A DNA stretch of 64,000 nt from contig JADMXW010000004.1 of the NCBI GenBank assembly GCA_015548865.1, forward strand, positions 124,001 through 188,000. Reading direction: 5' to 3'. Position numbers and translations under genes: made by a program. The notes below the pieces were generated by a model. That model did not search any database. It was given only the letters and a program-made list of their open reading frames with translations, and was not told the DNA's origin. The stretch comes from Serratia marcescens (GTDB taxonomy: Bacteria; Pseudomonadota; Gammaproteobacteria; Enterobacterales; Enterobacteriaceae). Positions 27,836 through 39,423 of the stretch are shown here, one piece after another (positions within the stretch are counted from its first letter, which is position 1; each line of letters opens with the position of its first letter).

Positions 27836-28729
27836 ATGGAACATTTGAAGGCTGAATTAAGCACGGTGTTGGGTGAAAAGTTAAGCCGGCTCGAACGTAT
27901 CAGTGAACAGCCTTATGCCCACTTGTATGCGCTGTATGATAATAACGGTAATGCCATGCCGCTATTAGCAAAAAGCTATGTATGTCAAGGGATCGCTCAG
28001 CAGGAAGCATACAAGCTTTCTATGCTGGCTAGAGAAGGGGACGTGCGCCTGCCAACGGTATATGGTGTGGTTATTACCCAAGAAGCGCCATACAAGGAAT
28101 TGTTGCTCATTGAACGGTTACGTGGCGTCTCAGTTGAAGCGCCTACCCGTACGCCCGAACGTTGGACATCACTGATGGATCACATTGTCGAAAGCGTGTT
28201 GTTGTGGCACCGCATCGACAGTCACGGCTGTGTAGGCAGTGTTGATAGCACCCAGGATAACGATTGGCTCAGTTGGTACACACAACGTCTGGAGGTGCTT
28301 TGGTCAACATTGCTGAACGTTGGAGCACCGTTATTGACGCAGGAAGATCGTAGCGTATTGTACCGTTCTCGTCAGTGTCTTGATGCGCTGTTTGATGATT
28401 TTGATGACGGATGTGTGTTGGTACATGGTAATTTATCACTGCGCAGTATGTTAAAAGATCCGCGCAGCGATCAGTTACTGGCCATGATCAATCCCGGTAT
28501 GATGCTATGGGCACCCAGAGAATATGACATGTTTCGCCTGTGTGAGCCGGGCATGCCAGAAACGTTACTCTACCGCTATCTGCAAAAAGCGCCGTTGGCA
28601 GAAAATTTTGTTTACCGCCGCTGGCTCTATGTCATTTGGGAAGCCGTTTCCCGCTACCTTCATACGGGGCAATTAGATCGTGCACTGTTTGATCGCGCCA
28701 CGCGTGAATTGACTCCCTGGCTGGAATAA
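27836..28729 (+). CDS. ycbJ: Phosphotransferase-like protein YcbJ
   Basis: A 297-aa cytoplasmic protein with the same length and position as E. coli YcbJ. The kinase-like fold (aminoglycoside phosphotransferase superfamily) is suggested by the segment CVLVHGNLSLRSML with the catalytic-loop type HGN, and a later MINPGMMLWAPREYDMFRL in the place of the DxD metal loop. The usual HGD aspartate is asparagine and the DFG-like aspartate is absent, so kinase activity is doubtful. Function unknown. It lies alone between kdsB and the convergent elyC. Confidence 0.88.
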   Translation: MEHLKAELSTVLGEKLSRLERISEQPYAHLYALYDNNGNAMPLLAKSYVCQGIAQQEAYKLSMLAREGDVRLPTVYGVVITQEAPYKELLLIERLRGVSVEAPTRTPERWTSLMDHIVESVLLWHRIDSHGCVGSVDSTQDNDWLSWYTQRLEVLWSTLLNVGAPLLTQEDRSVLYRSRQCLDALFDDFDDGCVLVHGNLSLRSMLKDPRSDQLLAMINPGMMLWAPREYDMFRLCEPGMPETLLYRYLQKAPLAENFVYRRWLYVIWEAVSRYLHTGQLDRALFDRATRELTPWLE

Positions 28730-28734
28730 TCCTC

Positions 28735-29523
28735 TCAGTGTGATGCCGCTTCTGGCGGCGTCTCGGTGCCTTTCAACCTTTGCCACACTAAACCCAGTAT
28801 TTCATACCAGGCGCGCTCACTGTGAGACAGGTATAATGCGGAAGGGAATATCTTCTCCCACGGATTCAGCGGGCTGGTGATCGCTAACTGATTGGCGGGG
28901 GCAGGTGTTGGGTGGAGTCCCTGTGCTTGGAAGAACACCATGGCACGTGGCAGATGGCTGGCTGAAGTGACCAACAGGAAAGGCTGCTGTCCGACAATCG
29001 CTGCGGTGCTGGCGGCTTCTTCTTCCGTGTCGCGCGGTGTGTCCAACGTGATGATATCCTCTCGCGGAATTCCCAGACTCTCCGCGACTAATGCTGCGGT
29101 TTGTGCACTGGTCATTGGGTTTCCCTGCGCTGCCGCACCCGTGAAAATCAGTTTCGCACCTGCGTTGGCATGGTAGAGACGCACGCCTTCGGTCACCCGT
29201 GAAAGGCTGTTGCTAATCAGATTGGCACTCGGCGCCCACTCTGGATTAAAAGTATAACCGCCGCCTAGCACCACGATATACGGAAATGGCGCTGCGCTTG
29301 CACGCCAGGTTGAATATTGTGTTTCTAGCGGCAGCAGCAGTTTATCTGCCACGGGTTGTAAACTCAGCAGCAGTAACGCTAACCATGCGAAAGAAATAAC
29401 GGCTTTCCCCCCTCTTTGCCAGCGAGAAAACCAGAGTAGCACCAGGCCAATGCCCATGAGCAACAGTAACAGCGGGAGCGGTTGCAGCAGGCCGCCAACG
29501 ACTTTTTTGAGGGTGAACAACAT
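28735..29523 (-). CDS. elyC: Envelope biogenesis factor ElyC (DUF218)
   Basis: A 262-aa inner-membrane protein (E. coli ElyC, 259 aa). The ATG at 29523 gives MLFTLKKVVGGLLQPLPLLL; an upstream in-frame ATG would add 19 residues with no family match. Two N-terminal helices are followed by the DUF218 domain, with VVLGGGYTFNPEW, FTGAAAQGNPMTSAQTAA and LVTSASHLPRAMVFFQAQGL. In E. coli it supports peptidoglycan precursor flow at low temperature. It is divergent from cmoM and convergent with ycbJ, as in E. coli. Confidence 0.94.
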   Translation of the reverse strand: MLFTLKKVVGGLLQPLPLLLLLMGIGLVLLWFSRWQRGGKAVISFAWLALLLLSLQPVADKLLLPLETQYSTWRASAAPFPYIVVLGGGYTFNPEWAPSANLISNSLSRVTEGVRLYHANAGAKLIFTGAAAQGNPMTSAQTAALVAESLGIPREDIITLDTPRDTEEEAASTAAIVGQQPFLLVTSASHLPRAMVFFQAQGLHPTPAPANQLAITSPLNPWEKIFPSALYLSHSERAWYEILGLVWQRLKGTETPPEAASH

Positions 29524-29710
29524 GAATTCAGGTTCCCTTTGGGTGAAAAAACGGCATCCGGCAAAATATCGTGCGGTCAAGCGGTTTATTCTCGTTCAGC
29601 CTGTGCCAGAATAACGGGTTGAAGGAAATATGGCGTTATACCCGAAGACAGGGTATATAAGGCACACCGTGCCGCACAATCGCCTTAACGATGACGTGGA
29701 ACGCAGCTCA

Positions 29711-30496
29711 ATGCAAGATCGTAATTTTAACGATATCGCTGAAAAATTTGCCCGAAATATCTATGGCACCACCAAGGGCCAAGTTCGCCAGGCAGTGCTG
29801 TGGCAGGATCTGGAAGCGCTGCTGGCAACGTTGCCTGCACGGCCTCTGCGGATTCTGGATGCCGGTGGGGGCGAAGGACACATGGCATGCCGCCTGGCAG
29901 CTTTAGGACATCAGGTCTTGTTGTGTGATGTTTCAGATGAGATGATTCACCGCGCCAGAACGATAGCCCAAGAACAAGGCGTGGCAGATAACATGCGATT
30001 TGTTCACTGTGCTGCGCAGGATATCGCGGGTTATATGGAACAGCCTGCGGATGTTGTTTTGTTTCATGCGGTATTGGAGTGGGTTGCCGAGCCACAGGCC
30101 GTATTGCAGGTGCTATCGGATTGTCTGGTGCCGGGCGGCGCCTTTTCGCTGATGTTTTATAATCATCATGCGCTTTTGTTGCGCAATGTGGTGCTGGGTA
30201 ATTTTGCTTATGTGCAAGCTGGCATGCCAAAGCGCAAACGGCGGTCACTCTCGCCGGATCATCCTCTTGATCCTCAGCAGGTTTATGGGTGGCTTGAGGC
30301 ACTGGGAATGACTGTTGAAGGAAAAACCGGAGTACGGGTGTTTCATGACTACTTGCAGAACAAGCAGCAACAAATCGATAATTTCGAGGAATTGTTAGCG
30401 TTGGAACAGCGCTATTGTCGCCAGGAGCCTTTTGTCAGCCTGGGACGCTATATTCATGTCATTGCGCGTAAACGCCCTATAAAGGATGCACTATGA
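29711..30496 (+). CDS. cmoM: tRNA 5-carboxymethoxyuridine methyltransferase CmoM
   Basis: An SAM-dependent methyltransferase (formerly SmtA) that methylates cmo5U34 in tRNA to mcmo5U. The start at 29711 ([19 protein letters not shown]) gives 261 aa, the E. coli length; an upstream in-frame ATG at 29630 is not supported. SAM motif I is [12 protein letters not shown] (about 48-59), followed by [10 protein letters not shown] and the [11 protein letters not shown] motif. It is the first gene of the cmoM-mukF-mukE-mukB operon and overlaps mukF by 4 bp. Confidence 0.96.
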   Translation: MQDRNFNDIAEKFARNIYGTTKGQVRQAVLWQDLEALLATLPARPLRILDAGGGEGHMACRLAALGHQVLLCDVSDEMIHRARTIAQEQGVADNMRFVHCAAQDIAGYMEQPADVVLFHAVLEWVAEPQAVLQVLSDCLVPGGAFSLMFYNHHALLLRNVVLGNFAYVQAGMPKRKRRSLSPDHPLDPQQVYGWLEALGMTVEGKTGVRVFHDYLQNKQQQIDNFEELLALEQRYCRQEPFVSLGRYIHVIARKRPIKDAL

Positions 30497-31815
30497 GTGA
30501 TTTTTCCCAGACAGTGCCGGAACTGGTTGCCTGGGCGCGAAAAAATGATTTTTCCCTTTCACTCCCCACCGAACGCCTGGCGTTTCTGTTGGCGATCGCC
30601 ACTCTGAACGGTGAACGAATGGATGGTGAAATGAGCGAAGGGGAATTGGTAGATGCCTTTCGTCACGTCAGCAAGGGATTTGAACAAACCCACGAAACCG
30701 TGGCAATGCGTGCCAACAACGCCATCAATGATTTGGTGCGCCAGCGCTTGGTTAATCGCTTTGTCAGCGAGGTGGCGGACGGCAATGCTATCTATCGACT
30801 CACGCCACTCGGCATTGGCATCACCGACTACTACATCCGCCAGCGCGAGTTTTCGACGCTGCGTCTCTCGATGCAACTTTCGATCGTGGCACAAGAATTG
30901 TTGCGCGCTGCGGAGGCTGCAGAGGAGGGGGGCGATGAGTTCCACTGGCACCGTAATGTGTTTGCGCCGCTCAAATATTCGGTTGCGGAAATTTTTGACA
31001 GTATCGATCTCTCACAACGCGTGATGGACGAGCAGCAACAGGGTGTGAAAGATGATATTGCAGCCTTGTTGACGCAAGACTGGCGCGCGGCAATTTCCAG
31101 CTGTGAACACTTGCTGACAGAAACGTCTGGTATCCTGCGCGAATTGCAAGACACGTTGGAAGCGGCAGGCGATAAGCTACAAACCAGCTTGCTACAGATT
31201 CAGGAAGCGACAATGCAACATCCTGAGTTGGAGTTTGTCGATAAGCTGGTATTCGATCTACAAGCCAAACTTGACCGCATCATTAGCTGGGGTCAGCAAA
31301 CCATCGATCTGTGGATTGGTTATGACAGGCATGTCCACAAGTTTATCCGTACCGCTATTGATATGGATAAGAACCGCGTATTTGCCCAGCGCCTGCGCCA
31401 GTCAGTGCAAAGTTATTTTGACCAGCCGTGGGCGCTGACCTTTGCCAACGCCGATCGCTTGCTGGATATGCGTGATGAAGAGTTGGCTCTGCGCAGCGAT
31501 GAAGTAACCGGTGAGCTTCCGCCGGAACTGGAGTATGAAGAATTCAGCGAAATGCGTGAACAAATCGCCACGCTGGTAGAGGTTGCGCTGCAAAAATATA
31601 AAACCGAACGCATCCCGCTTAACCTGGCGGACGTGGTACGAGATTACCTGACGAATTATCCTCGGGCGCAGCATTTTGATGTGGCACGAATCGTGGTCGA
31701 CCAGGCGGTACGTCTGGGTGTGGCCGAAGCTGATTTCACCGGATTGCCTGCGCTATGGCAGTCAATCAATGATTACGGAGCCAAGGTACAGGCCCATGTC
31801 ATCGACAACTATTGA
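30493..31815 (+). CDS. mukF: Chromosome partition protein MukF (kleisin)
   Basis: The 440-aa kleisin subunit of the MukBEF condensin, same length as in E. coli. An N-terminal winged-helix dimerisation domain (about 1-120) is followed by a helical bundle and middle region that binds MukE, and a C-terminal winged helix that binds the MukB head. Recognisable segments are [19 protein letters not shown] and [20 protein letters not shown]. It overlaps cmoM by 4 bp and mukE by 20 bp. Confidence 0.98.
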   Translation: MSDFSQTVPELVAWARKNDFSLSLPTERLAFLLAIATLNGERMDGEMSEGELVDAFRHVSKGFEQTHETVAMRANNAINDLVRQRLVNRFVSEVADGNAIYRLTPLGIGITDYYIRQREFSTLRLSMQLSIVAQELLRAAEAAEEGGDEFHWHRNVFAPLKYSVAEIFDSIDLSQRVMDEQQQGVKDDIAALLTQDWRAAISSCEHLLTETSGILRELQDTLEAAGDKLQTSLLQIQEATMQHPELEFVDKLVFDLQAKLDRIISWGQQTIDLWIGYDRHVHKFIRTAIDMDKNRVFAQRLRQSVQSYFDQPWALTFANADRLLDMRDEELALRSDEVTGELPPELEYEEFSEMREQIATLVEVALQKYKTERIPLNLADVVRDYLTNYPRAQHFDVARIVVDQAVRLGVAEADFTGLPALWQSINDYGAKVQAHVIDNY

Positions 31816-32518
31816 TAAAATTATGCCAGCTAAACTGGCAACGGCGTTAGCCAATACCCTGTTTCCTGCACTGGATAGCCAACTGAGAGCGGGGCGGCAT
31901 ATCGGTGTGGAAGAGTTGGAGAACCATGCGTACCTGATGGATTTTCAGGACGTGTTGGAAGAGTTCTATGCACGCTATAACGTAGAACTGATTCGTGCGC
32001 CGGAAGGTTTCTTCTATCTACGGCCACGTTCGACCACGCTGATTCCGCGATCTGTACTGTCCGAGTTGGACATGATGGTAGGAAAAATTCTTTGCTATCT
32101 CTATCTCAGCCCGGAACGACTGGCGCAAGAGGGCATTTTTAGCCAGCAAGAGCTCTATGAAGAACTGCTGGGGCTGGCCGATGAAACCAAACTCCTCAAG
32201 CTGGTAAATCAACGTTCAACGGGATCGGATCTTGACCGACAAAAATTGCAGGAGAAGGTCAGAACCTCGCTAAACCGCTTGCGGCGCTTGGGCATGGTCT
32301 ATTTCATGGGCAATGACAGCAGCAAATTTCGTATAACCGAAGCTGTGTTCCGTTTCGGTGCCGATGTGCGCAGCGGTGATGATGCGCGTGAAGCTCAACT
32401 GCGCATGATCCGTGATGGCGAAGCGCTGCCGTTAGACAGCGGCCTGTCGTTGAACGATGAAGTTGAAGAGGGCGAAAGTGCGCAAGACAATGCGGCTGAG
32501 AGTGGAGAGGAAGAATAA
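31796..32518 (+). CDS. mukE: Chromosome partition protein MukE (kite subunit)
   Basis: A 240-aa (E. coli 234) tandem winged-helix protein that bridges MukF and controls MukB ATPase. I chose the ATG at 31796, giving [20 protein letters not shown]; earlier in-frame starts lie inside mukF. Conserved block: [20 protein letters not shown] and [20 protein letters not shown]. The acidic tail ([19 protein letters not shown]) is slightly longer than in E. coli. Its stop is 2 bp before mukB. Confidence 0.97.
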   Translation: MSSTTIDKIMPAKLATALANTLFPALDSQLRAGRHIGVEELENHAYLMDFQDVLEEFYARYNVELIRAPEGFFYLRPRSTTLIPRSVLSELDMMVGKILCYLYLSPERLAQEGIFSQQELYEELLGLADETKLLKLVNQRSTGSDLDRQKLQEKVRTSLNRLRRLGMVYFMGNDSSKFRITEAVFRFGADVRSGDDAREAQLRMIRDGEALPLDSGLSLNDEVEEGESAQDNAAESGEEE

Positions 32519-32520
32519 CA

Positions 32521-35500
32521 ATGATTGAACGCGGTAAATTTCGCTCACTGACGCTGGTTAACTGGAATGGTTTTTTTGCCCGGACGTTCGATTTGGACGA
32601 ACTGGTTACCACCTTGTCCGGCGGCAACGGTGCGGGAAAATCGACAACAATGGCGGCCTTTATTACCGCATTGATCCCCGATTTGACGCTGTTGCATTTC
32701 CGTAATACGACCGAAGCTGGCGCAACCAGCGGCTCGCGTGATAAAGGATTACACGGTAAGCTGCGCGCTGGCGTTTGTTATGCCACATTAGACGTCGTGA
32801 ATTCCCGCCATCAGCGTGTGCTGGTGGGGGTGCGTCTGCAACAGGTGGCTGGACGCGATAAAAAAGTTGATATCAAACCCTTCGCGATTCAAGGATTGCC
32901 GACCGCATTGCAGCCGACACAGGTGCTGACCCAGTCACTGGGGGAACGCCAGGTTCGGGTGCTGGCGTTGCAAGAACTGAAAGAACGCGTAGAAGAGATG
33001 GAAGGGGTACTGTTCAAGCAGTTCAACTCTATAACCGATTATCATGCGCTGATGTTCGATCTGGGGGTGGTGCCGCGTCGTTTGCGTTCAGCCTCCGATC
33101 GCAGCAAATTTTATCGTTTGATTGAAGCCTCTCTCTACGGCGGGATCTCCAGTGCGATTACCCGCTCACTGCGTGATTACCTGCTGCCTGAAAACAGCGG
33201 TGTGCGTAAAGCGTTTCAGGACATGGAAGCGGCTCTGCGTGAAAACCGTATGACGCTTGAAGCTATCCGTGTTACCCAATCCGATCGCGATCTCTTCAAA
33301 CACCTGATTTCTGAAGCCACTTCCTATGTGGCCGCCGACTATATGCGTCATGCTAACGAGCGGCGTGTTCACTTGGACAATGCGTTAGCGTTGCGCCATG
33401 ACCTGTTTGGTAGTCGCAAGCAGTTGGTGCATGAGCAATATCGCCATGTGGAAATGGCCCGCGAACTGGCGGAGCAAACAGAAGCAGAAAGCAGCCTGGA
33501 AACCGACCATCAGGCCGCCAGTGACCACCTCAACCTGGTACAAACCGCGTTACGCCAGCAGGAAAAGATCGAGCGCTATGATGGCGATCTGGAAGAGCTG
33601 CGTTCACGTCTCGAAGAGCAGGACATTGTCGTTGAAGAGGCTCGCGAGCAACTGGAAGAGAACGATGCGCGAGCGCAGGCCGCAGAACAGGAAGTGGATG
33701 AGCTGAAAAGTCAGCTTGCCGACTATCAGCAGGCGCTGGACGTGCAGCAGACACGCGCGATCCAGTATCAACAGGCTCAGCAGGCATTAGAGCGTGCTCG
33801 AGCATTGTGTCAGTTGCCGGACTTAACGGCGGACAACGCCGACGAGTGGCTTGAAACGTTCCACGCACGGGAGCAGGAAGCCACTGAGCTTTTACTGCAG
33901 TTGGAACAAACTCTGAGCGTTTCCGATGCGGCGTATAATCAATTTGAGCAAGCATATCAGTTAGTTTGCAAGGTTGTGGGTAACGTCTCGCGTAGCGGTG
34001 CCTGGCAGGCGGCGCGTGATGCCTTGCGCGACAGTACCTCTCAGCGCTATCAGGCAGAACGAGTGCAACCTTTGCGCGGCCGTTTGGCCGAGTTGGAGCA
34101 GCGTTTGCGCGAACAGCAGGAAGCGGAACGCCTATTACAGGAATTTGGCAAACGTTATGGCCAGCCTTGTGAACCTGAGGATTTGGACGGTTTACAGCAG
34201 GAGTTGGATGCGAAGATTGAAACGCTTTCCGTGCTGGTTGCGGAAGCGGGAGAGCGACGTCTGGCGTTGCGCCAGGAACTGGAACAGATTCAGCAGCAAA
34301 TCCAGACATTAACGGCGCGAGCACCGGTGTGGTTGGCGGCGCAGGAAGCCTTGACACAATTGTGCGAGCAAAGTGGAGAAACCTTTGCCGATGGTCGGGA
34401 AGTGACCGAGTATTTGCAGCAATTACTGGAGCGTGAGCGCGAAATCACCGTAGAACGCGATGACGTGGCGGCGCGTAAACGGCACATCGATGATCAAATC
34501 GAACGATTGAGCCAGCCTGGTGGTGCGGAAGATCCGCGCATGACTGCACTGGCAGAGCGTTTTGGCGGTGTGTTGCTTTCCGAAATTTATGATGACGTCA
34601 CACTGGATGATGCGCCTTACTTCTCTGCGCTCTACGGCCCGTTACGACACGGTATTGTCGTGGCTGACCTGTCGTTGGTGCGTGAGCAGCTTGAAGGGCT
34701 GGATGACTGCCCGGAAGATCTCTATCTGATTGAAGGAGATCCACAATCGTTTGATGACAGTGTCTTTGCCGTAGAAGAGCTAGAAAAAGCGGTGGTGGTT
34801 AAAATTGCCGATCGGCAGTGGCGCTACTCGCGTTTTCCTGAGGTTCCCCTGTTTGGCCGCGCAGCGCGGGAAAGTCGCCTGGAGAGCTTGCGTGAGGAAC
34901 GTGAAGTCCTTGCGGAACAATATGCGACTCTGTCGTTTGATGTACAGAAAATCCAGCGTTTACACCAGGCGTTCAGCCGGTTTATTGGCTCCCACCTTGC
35001 TATTGCGTTTGATAGTGACCCTGAAGCTGCATTGCGCCCCTTGAGTTCTCGCCGTGGCGAATTGGAACGTGCTATCAATAACTTTGATGCTGAAAATCAG
35101 CAGCAAAGACAGCAATACGATCAGGCTAAAGAGAGTCTCTCGCTGTTGAACCGTTTGATTCCGCGAATCAGCCTGCTGAGTGATGACACGTTGCTCGACA
35201 GGGTAGAGGAGATTCGTGATGAGTTGGACGCCGCAGAAGAGTCCGCACACTTCATTGCGCAGCACGGTGCATCGTTGCTGAAACTGGAGCCGCTGGTGGC
35301 CGTATTACAAAGCGACCCAGAGCAGCATGAACAGCTTCGCGAGCAATATACGCAAGCACAAAGCGCACAGCGACAGGCAAAACAGCAGGCGTTTGCGTTG
35401 ACAGAGGTGGTACAACGTCGCACCCATTTTGGCTATAGCGACTCAGCAGAAATGCTGGGAGAAAATGCCGATTTGAATGACAAACTGCGGCAAAGGCTGG

Positions 35501-36960
35501 AGCAGGCTGAAACGGAACGAACTCGTTCGCGTGAACAACTGCGCCAGCATCAGGCACAGTTAACGCAGTATAGTCAGGTACAGGCCTCGTTACGCAGTGC
35601 GTACGAGGCTAAAAACGAGATGCTCAAAGAGCTGATCCAGGAGTTGCAGGCGATCGGCGTGCGCGCTGATGCGGATGCCGAAGCGCGTGCACGTACGCGG
35701 CGTGATGAACTGCATGCTGCCTTGAGTGCGAACCGAGCGCGCCGCAATCAGCTAGAGAAGCAGATTACCTTCTGCGAAGCCGAAATGGATGGCTTGCAGA
35801 AGAAATTGCGCAAAGTCGAGCGTGATTACCACCAGATGCGCGAACAGGTAGTGACGGCCAAAGCGGGTTGGTGTGCGGTAATGCGACTGGTGAAAGACAA
35901 CGGTGTAGAGCGCCGTTTACATCGGCGTGAACTGGCTTACATGGATGCTGATGAATTGCGTTCCATGTCGGATAAAGCGTTGGGGGCATTGCGACTGGCG
36001 GTCGCGGATAACGAACATCTGCGCGATGTGTTGCGTGCATCGGAAGATCCGAAACGGCCTGAGCGCAAGGTGCAGTTCTATATTGCCGTCTATCAGCATC
36101 TGCGTGAGCGTATCCGCCAGGATATTATTCGCACCGATGACCCGGTTGAAGCTATCGAGCAGATGGAAATTGAACTTAATCGTCTGACGGAAGAGCTGAC
36201 TACGCGTGAAAAAACGTTGGCTATCAGCTCCAAGAGCGTGGCGAATATTATCCGTAAAACTATTCAGCGTGAGCAAAATCGTATACGCATGCTGAACCAG
36301 GGTTTGCAATCGGTCGCCTTTGGGCAGGTGAAAAGTGTGCGTCTGAATGTCAATGTGCGTGAAACGCATACTACGTTACTCAACGTGCTCTCGGAACAGC
36401 AAGAGATGCATCAGGATCTGTTCAGCAGTAACCGACTGACCTTCTCGGAAGCACTGGCGAAACTGTACCAACGACTTAATCCTGAAGTGGATATGGGCCA
36501 GCGCACACCGCAAACCATCGGCGAAGAACTACTGGATTACCGTAACTACCTGGAGATGGAAGTGGAAGTTAATCGCGGTGCTGACGGCTGGCTGCGTGCA
36601 GAGAGTGGTGCGCTCTCTACCGGTGAAGCGATCGGTACTGGGATGTCGATTCTGGTCATGGTGGTGCAGAGCTGGGAAGATGAATCCAAGCGCTTGCGCG
36701 GAAAAGATATCATCCCTTGTCGCCTGCTGTTCCTTGATGAAGCGGCACGCCTGGATGCGAAATCTATTGCCACCTTGTTTGAACTGTGTGAACGATTGGA
36801 AATGCAGTTAGTGATTGCCGCACCGGAAAATATCAGCCCGGAAAAAGGCACCACTTACAAGCTGGTGCGTAAAGTGTTCCAAAATCACGAGCATGTACAC
36901 GTAGTGGGTCTGCGTGGTTTTGGCAATGAGAATGAAACGCCGCAGGTGCAGGCGTCGTAA
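32521..36960 (+). CDS. mukB: Chromosome partition protein MukB (SMC-like condensin ATPase)
   Basis: A 1479-aa SMC-related protein (E. coli 1486). The head domain has Walker [13 protein letters not shown] (about 33-44). Long coiled-coil arms extend to about 1330, with the hinge near 650-780. The C-terminal head has the ABC signature [13 protein letters not shown] (near 1366) and Walker [14 protein letters not shown]. MukB organises and compacts the chromosome and interacts with topoisomerase IV. It is the last gene of the cmoM-mukFEB operon. The frame is uninterrupted and no catalytic residue is missing. Confidence 0.99.
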   Translation: MIERGKFRSLTLVNWNGFFARTFDLDELVTTLSGGNGAGKSTTMAAFITALIPDLTLLHFRNTTEAGATSGSRDKGLHGKLRAGVCYATLDVVNSRHQRVLVGVRLQQVAGRDKKVDIKPFAIQGLPTALQPTQVLTQSLGERQVRVLALQELKERVEEMEGVLFKQFNSITDYHALMFDLGVVPRRLRSASDRSKFYRLIEASLYGGISSAITRSLRDYLLPENSGVRKAFQDMEAALRENRMTLEAIRVTQSDRDLFKHLISEATSYVAADYMRHANERRVHLDNALALRHDLFGSRKQLVHEQYRHVEMARELAEQTEAESSLETDHQAASDHLNLVQTALRQQEKIERYDGDLEELRSRLEEQDIVVEEAREQLEENDARAQAAEQEVDELKSQLADYQQALDVQQTRAIQYQQAQQALERARALCQLPDLTADNADEWLETFHAREQEATELLLQLEQTLSVSDAAYNQFEQAYQLVCKVVGNVSRSGAWQAARDALRDSTSQRYQAERVQPLRGRLAELEQRLREQQEAERLLQEFGKRYGQPCEPEDLDGLQQELDAKIETLSVLVAEAGERRLALRQELEQIQQQIQTLTARAPVWLAAQEALTQLCEQSGETFADGREVTEYLQQLLEREREITVERDDVAARKRHIDDQIERLSQPGGAEDPRMTALAERFGGVLLSEIYDDVTLDDAPYFSALYGPLRHGIVVADLSLVREQLEGLDDCPEDLYLIEGDPQSFDDSVFAVEELEKAVVVKIADRQWRYSRFPEVPLFGRAARESRLESLREEREVLAEQYATLSFDVQKIQRLHQAFSRFIGSHLAIAFDSDPEAALRPLSSRRGELERAINNFDAENQQQRQQYDQAKESLSLLNRLIPRISLLSDDTLLDRVEEIRDELDAAEESAHFIAQHGASLLKLEPLVAVLQSDPEQHEQLREQYTQAQSAQRQAKQQAFALTEVVQRRTHFGYSDSAEMLGENADLNDKLRQRLEQAETERTRSREQLRQHQAQLTQYSQVQASLRSAYEAKNEMLKELIQELQAIGVRADADAEARARTRRDELHAALSANRARRNQLEKQITFCEAEMDGLQKKLRKVERDYHQMREQVVTAKAGWCAVMRLVKDNGVERRLHRRELAYMDADELRSMSDKALGALRLAVADNEHLRDVLRASEDPKRPERKVQFYIAVYQHLRERIRQDIIRTDDPVEAIEQMEIELNRLTEELTTREKTLAISSKSVANIIRKTIQREQNRIRMLNQGLQSVAFGQVKSVRLNVNVRETHTTLLNVLSEQQEMHQDLFSSNRLTFSEALAKLYQRLNPEVDMGQRTPQTIGEELLDYRNYLEMEVEVNRGADGWLRAESGALSTGEAIGTGMSILVMVVQSWEDESKRLRGKDIIPCRLLFLDEAARLDAKSIATLFELCERLEMQLVIAAPENISPEKGTTYKLVRKVFQNHEHVHVVGLRGFGNENETPQVQAS

Positions 36961-36979
36961 AGATAATTTTGTTATGTAA

Positions 36980-37008
36980 AACAAAAAGGCCGTGTTAAAC
37001 GGCCTTAA
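36980..37008. terminator. Hairpin downstream of mukB
   Basis: AAAAGGCCGT-GTTAA-ACGGCCTT. On the plus strand the T-run is missing; the A-run on the upstream side would give a better terminator on the minus strand. Probably a weak terminator for the muk operon. Confidence 0.5.
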
Positions 37009-37051
37009 CGTACTGACAACCCGCCTTAAAACAGTCACTCTTACCTATTCC

Positions 37052-37136
37052 TGTCATTCCCACGAAGACGGGAATCTCTTACAGTCAAAATACGTTTCTT
37101 CTCACCGAGATCCCAGGCCTTCGCCGAGGATGACGA
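37052..37136. repeat. Inverted pair of REP-like units
   Basis: GTCATTCCCACGAAGACGGG (37053 onward) and the inverted unit ending CCTTCGCCGAGGATGACGAG are imperfect reverse complements separated by about 20 bp. Each arm also has its own small hairpin. The type resembles BIME or dRS3-like elements (ATTCCC-N8-GGGAAT). Only one pair was seen in this window. Confidence 0.6.
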
Positions 37137-37520
37137 GCAGTAAGGTGATTTTATCAGCAGCTTTAGGTCGTGTGAAACAGTCTCTTTTTTGTCTCTTACT
37201 ATCCAAAATTAATACAGAGTACATGACGGACCAGTGAAATAATTCTGAAGGAAGTGGCGCAAAAAACTTTGCCTCTTTATATAATAACGGTAACGATGAG
37301 CGAATAATTGTATACCTGTCGTACTTATGGTTGCAGCAAGACGGCAATCTGTGTGAGTTAGGATAAAGTGAGACGTCATCTCACCGTTTTGCGTTATTTA
37401 TGACAATCAGTTTCTGCATAACGTGAATTGGGGTGTCATATCCATTGGACCTCGTGGCTTTCATTGCTGATAAAAATATCGTGGCTGATATTGCGTTTAT
37501 TGAATACAGGGGATAAATGG
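37137..37520. other. mukB-ldtD intergenic region
   Basis: Intergenic DNA upstream of ldtD. No open frame with convincing start signals was found and no known RNA was recognised. It presumably contains the ldtD promoter. In E. coli ldtD responds to the Cpx stress system, but I could not place a CpxR box with confidence. Confidence 0.4.
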
Positions 37521-39245
37521 ATGTTGTTATGTGAGCAAAAAGCGCAGACCAAGCTGTGTCGTATTGGCACGCTGTGGGTTTTGGGCCTGTTTTCTTCCTG
37601 TGTATTGTCTGCGACCGGGCAGATGACGGTAATAACCCATGCACCACCGAGCGTCCCTTCGCTTTCCGCAGGCTCTGTTTCTCATGAAAAAATCTCGACG
37701 GCGCTACAAGCACTATCAGCGAAAGGTGTTAAACCTCATTATCTTTTCGAAATAACAGCACTCTATGCAAAGCATCCGACACAACTGCTGTGGGCGGATG
37801 AACGCGCCGTGGTGCAACTTCAGCAGCAGTTGGCAGAAGTTGCGTTATCAGGGGTACAGCCGCAGTTTACACAATGGGTAACCTGGTTGACCGATGCGAG
37901 CATAAAGGGGATGGCGCGTGACATTATTTTGTCGGATGCCATGCTGGGATATCTGCAATTTGTTGATGGCGTTGAACGCAACGGTACGGATTGGCTCTAC
38001 AGCAGCGTACCTTACCGCTTGCAGCCGCCGTCAGCAGAGCGTATAGAGCAATGGCAACAGTCGATAGCCACCGGCAACAGTCTCGGGTTTGTCACTTCGC
38101 TTGCGCCGCATCATTCACAATATGCCAAAATGCATCAAGCACTGAGAGTACTGTTGGCAGATACGCGCCCCTGGCCGATATTGACGATGACAGAGAGCTT
38201 ACGTCCTGAGCAGCAAAGCCAGGATCTTGGTGTGCTGCGTGAAATATTGCAACGTAATGGCATGTTAGCCGAATCGGAAAATATTCCCCTATTTAATGAG
38301 CAAACCGCTGCTTCCGGTAATAGTGTACCAACCCCAGATATCTATACCGGAGAACTGGTTGATGCGGTGAAACGCTTCCAACAATGGCAAGGACTGGACG
38401 CGGACGGCGTGATTGGTAAGCGGACACGAGATTGGTTGAGTGTTTCTCCGCAAACCCGTGCGGCGTTGCTGGCGTTGAATATTCAACGCTTACGATTGGT
38501 GCCTGATAACGTGACTACTGGCATCATGGTGAATATTCCCGATTATTCGTTGAACTATTACCAGAACGGTACGCAGAGACTCTCTTCGCGTGTGATTGTC
38601 GGCCAACCGAAGCGAAAAACACCGCTGATGAGCAGCTCACTCTATAACGTTGTGGTTAATCCGCCATGGAATGTGCCGACGACGCTGATTCGGCAGGATA
38701 TTGTTCCCAAGGTCATTAAGGATCCCAGTTACTTGCAACGGAATAACTACACGTTGCTGTCTGGCTGGCACTCTGAAGCAGAAACCATCGATCCGAGTAT
38801 GATCGACTGGTCAGTGGTGTCGGCCGATCGTTTTCCGTATCGCATTCGTCAGGCGCCTGGTGCAAATAATTCCCTAGGGCGATATAAATTCAATATGCCT
38901 AATTCCGAAGCCATTTACTTGCACGATACGCCGAATCATGGACTGTTCCAGCGCGATATCCGAGCGCTCAGCTCGGGGTGTGTGCGAGTGAATAAAGCTT
39001 CCGAACTTGCTGGACTGTTGTTGCAGGACGCGGGGTGGAATGATGCGCGCATTTCTTCCACTCTGGCACAGGGAAATACCACCTATGTACCAGTAAAACA
39101 ACGTATTCCTGTCAATCTGTACTATTTGACGGCTTGGGTTGCGGATGATGGCAAACCTCAATTTCGTACAGATATTTACAATTATGATGACACAGTAAAA
39201 CGGGGCGCTGGGATACGGGGAAAAGCAGGACAACTGCTGCAGTAA
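37521..39245 (+). CDS. ldtD: L,D-transpeptidase LdtD (YcbB)
   Basis: A periplasmic enzyme that makes 3-3 meso-DAP crosslinks in peptidoglycan. The ATG at 37521 (MLLCEQKAQTKLCRIG) gives 574 aa with a signal peptide ending near SATG. An N-terminal domain precedes a peptidoglycan-binding helix set (ELVDAVKRFQQWQGLDADG) and the YkuD catalytic domain, with HDTPNHGLF and the catalytic cysteine in ALSSGCVRVNKAS. E. coli LdtD has 615 aa. The difference is mostly a shorter, Pro-poor linker before the PG-binding domain, so truncation is not indicated. Confidence 0.95.
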   Translation: MLLCEQKAQTKLCRIGTLWVLGLFSSCVLSATGQMTVITHAPPSVPSLSAGSVSHEKISTALQALSAKGVKPHYLFEITALYAKHPTQLLWADERAVVQLQQQLAEVALSGVQPQFTQWVTWLTDASIKGMARDIILSDAMLGYLQFVDGVERNGTDWLYSSVPYRLQPPSAERIEQWQQSIATGNSLGFVTSLAPHHSQYAKMHQALRVLLADTRPWPILTMTESLRPEQQSQDLGVLREILQRNGMLAESENIPLFNEQTAASGNSVPTPDIYTGELVDAVKRFQQWQGLDADGVIGKRTRDWLSVSPQTRAALLALNIQRLRLVPDNVTTGIMVNIPDYSLNYYQNGTQRLSSRVIVGQPKRKTPLMSSSLYNVVVNPPWNVPTTLIRQDIVPKVIKDPSYLQRNNYTLLSGWHSEAETIDPSMIDWSVVSADRFPYRIRQAPGANNSLGRYKFNMPNSEAIYLHDTPNHGLFQRDIRALSSGCVRVNKASELAGLLLQDAGWNDARISSTLAQGNTTYVPVKQRIPVNLYYLTAWVADDGKPQFRTDIYNYDDTVKRGAGIRGKAGQLLQ

Positions 39246-39423
39246 CCGTTGATATTCTGGGAAGTTAGCGCTGTCACAGGGTTTGCGTCAGGGTGGAGGA
39301 TCAACGAGATCCTCCGCATATCCTAGGGTAAAGCGTGTTGACTAGGATGCTTTGCACGGTTATGGTGCCAAACGGCACATTTTTTACTGCCGTTATGTTC
39401 ACCTTTTAACCGGGGCATGTTTT

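Noticed and set aside
27836-28729. Aminoglycoside phosphotransferase resistance gene
   Set aside because: The fold is similar, but the catalytic-loop Asp is replaced (HGN) and the gene is the syntenic housekeeping ycbJ.
33530-34357. A 275-codon minus-strand frame inside mukB
   Set aside because: Proline/arginine-rich translation typical of antisense reading through a GC-rich coiled-coil gene; no start signals; mukB is intact over it.
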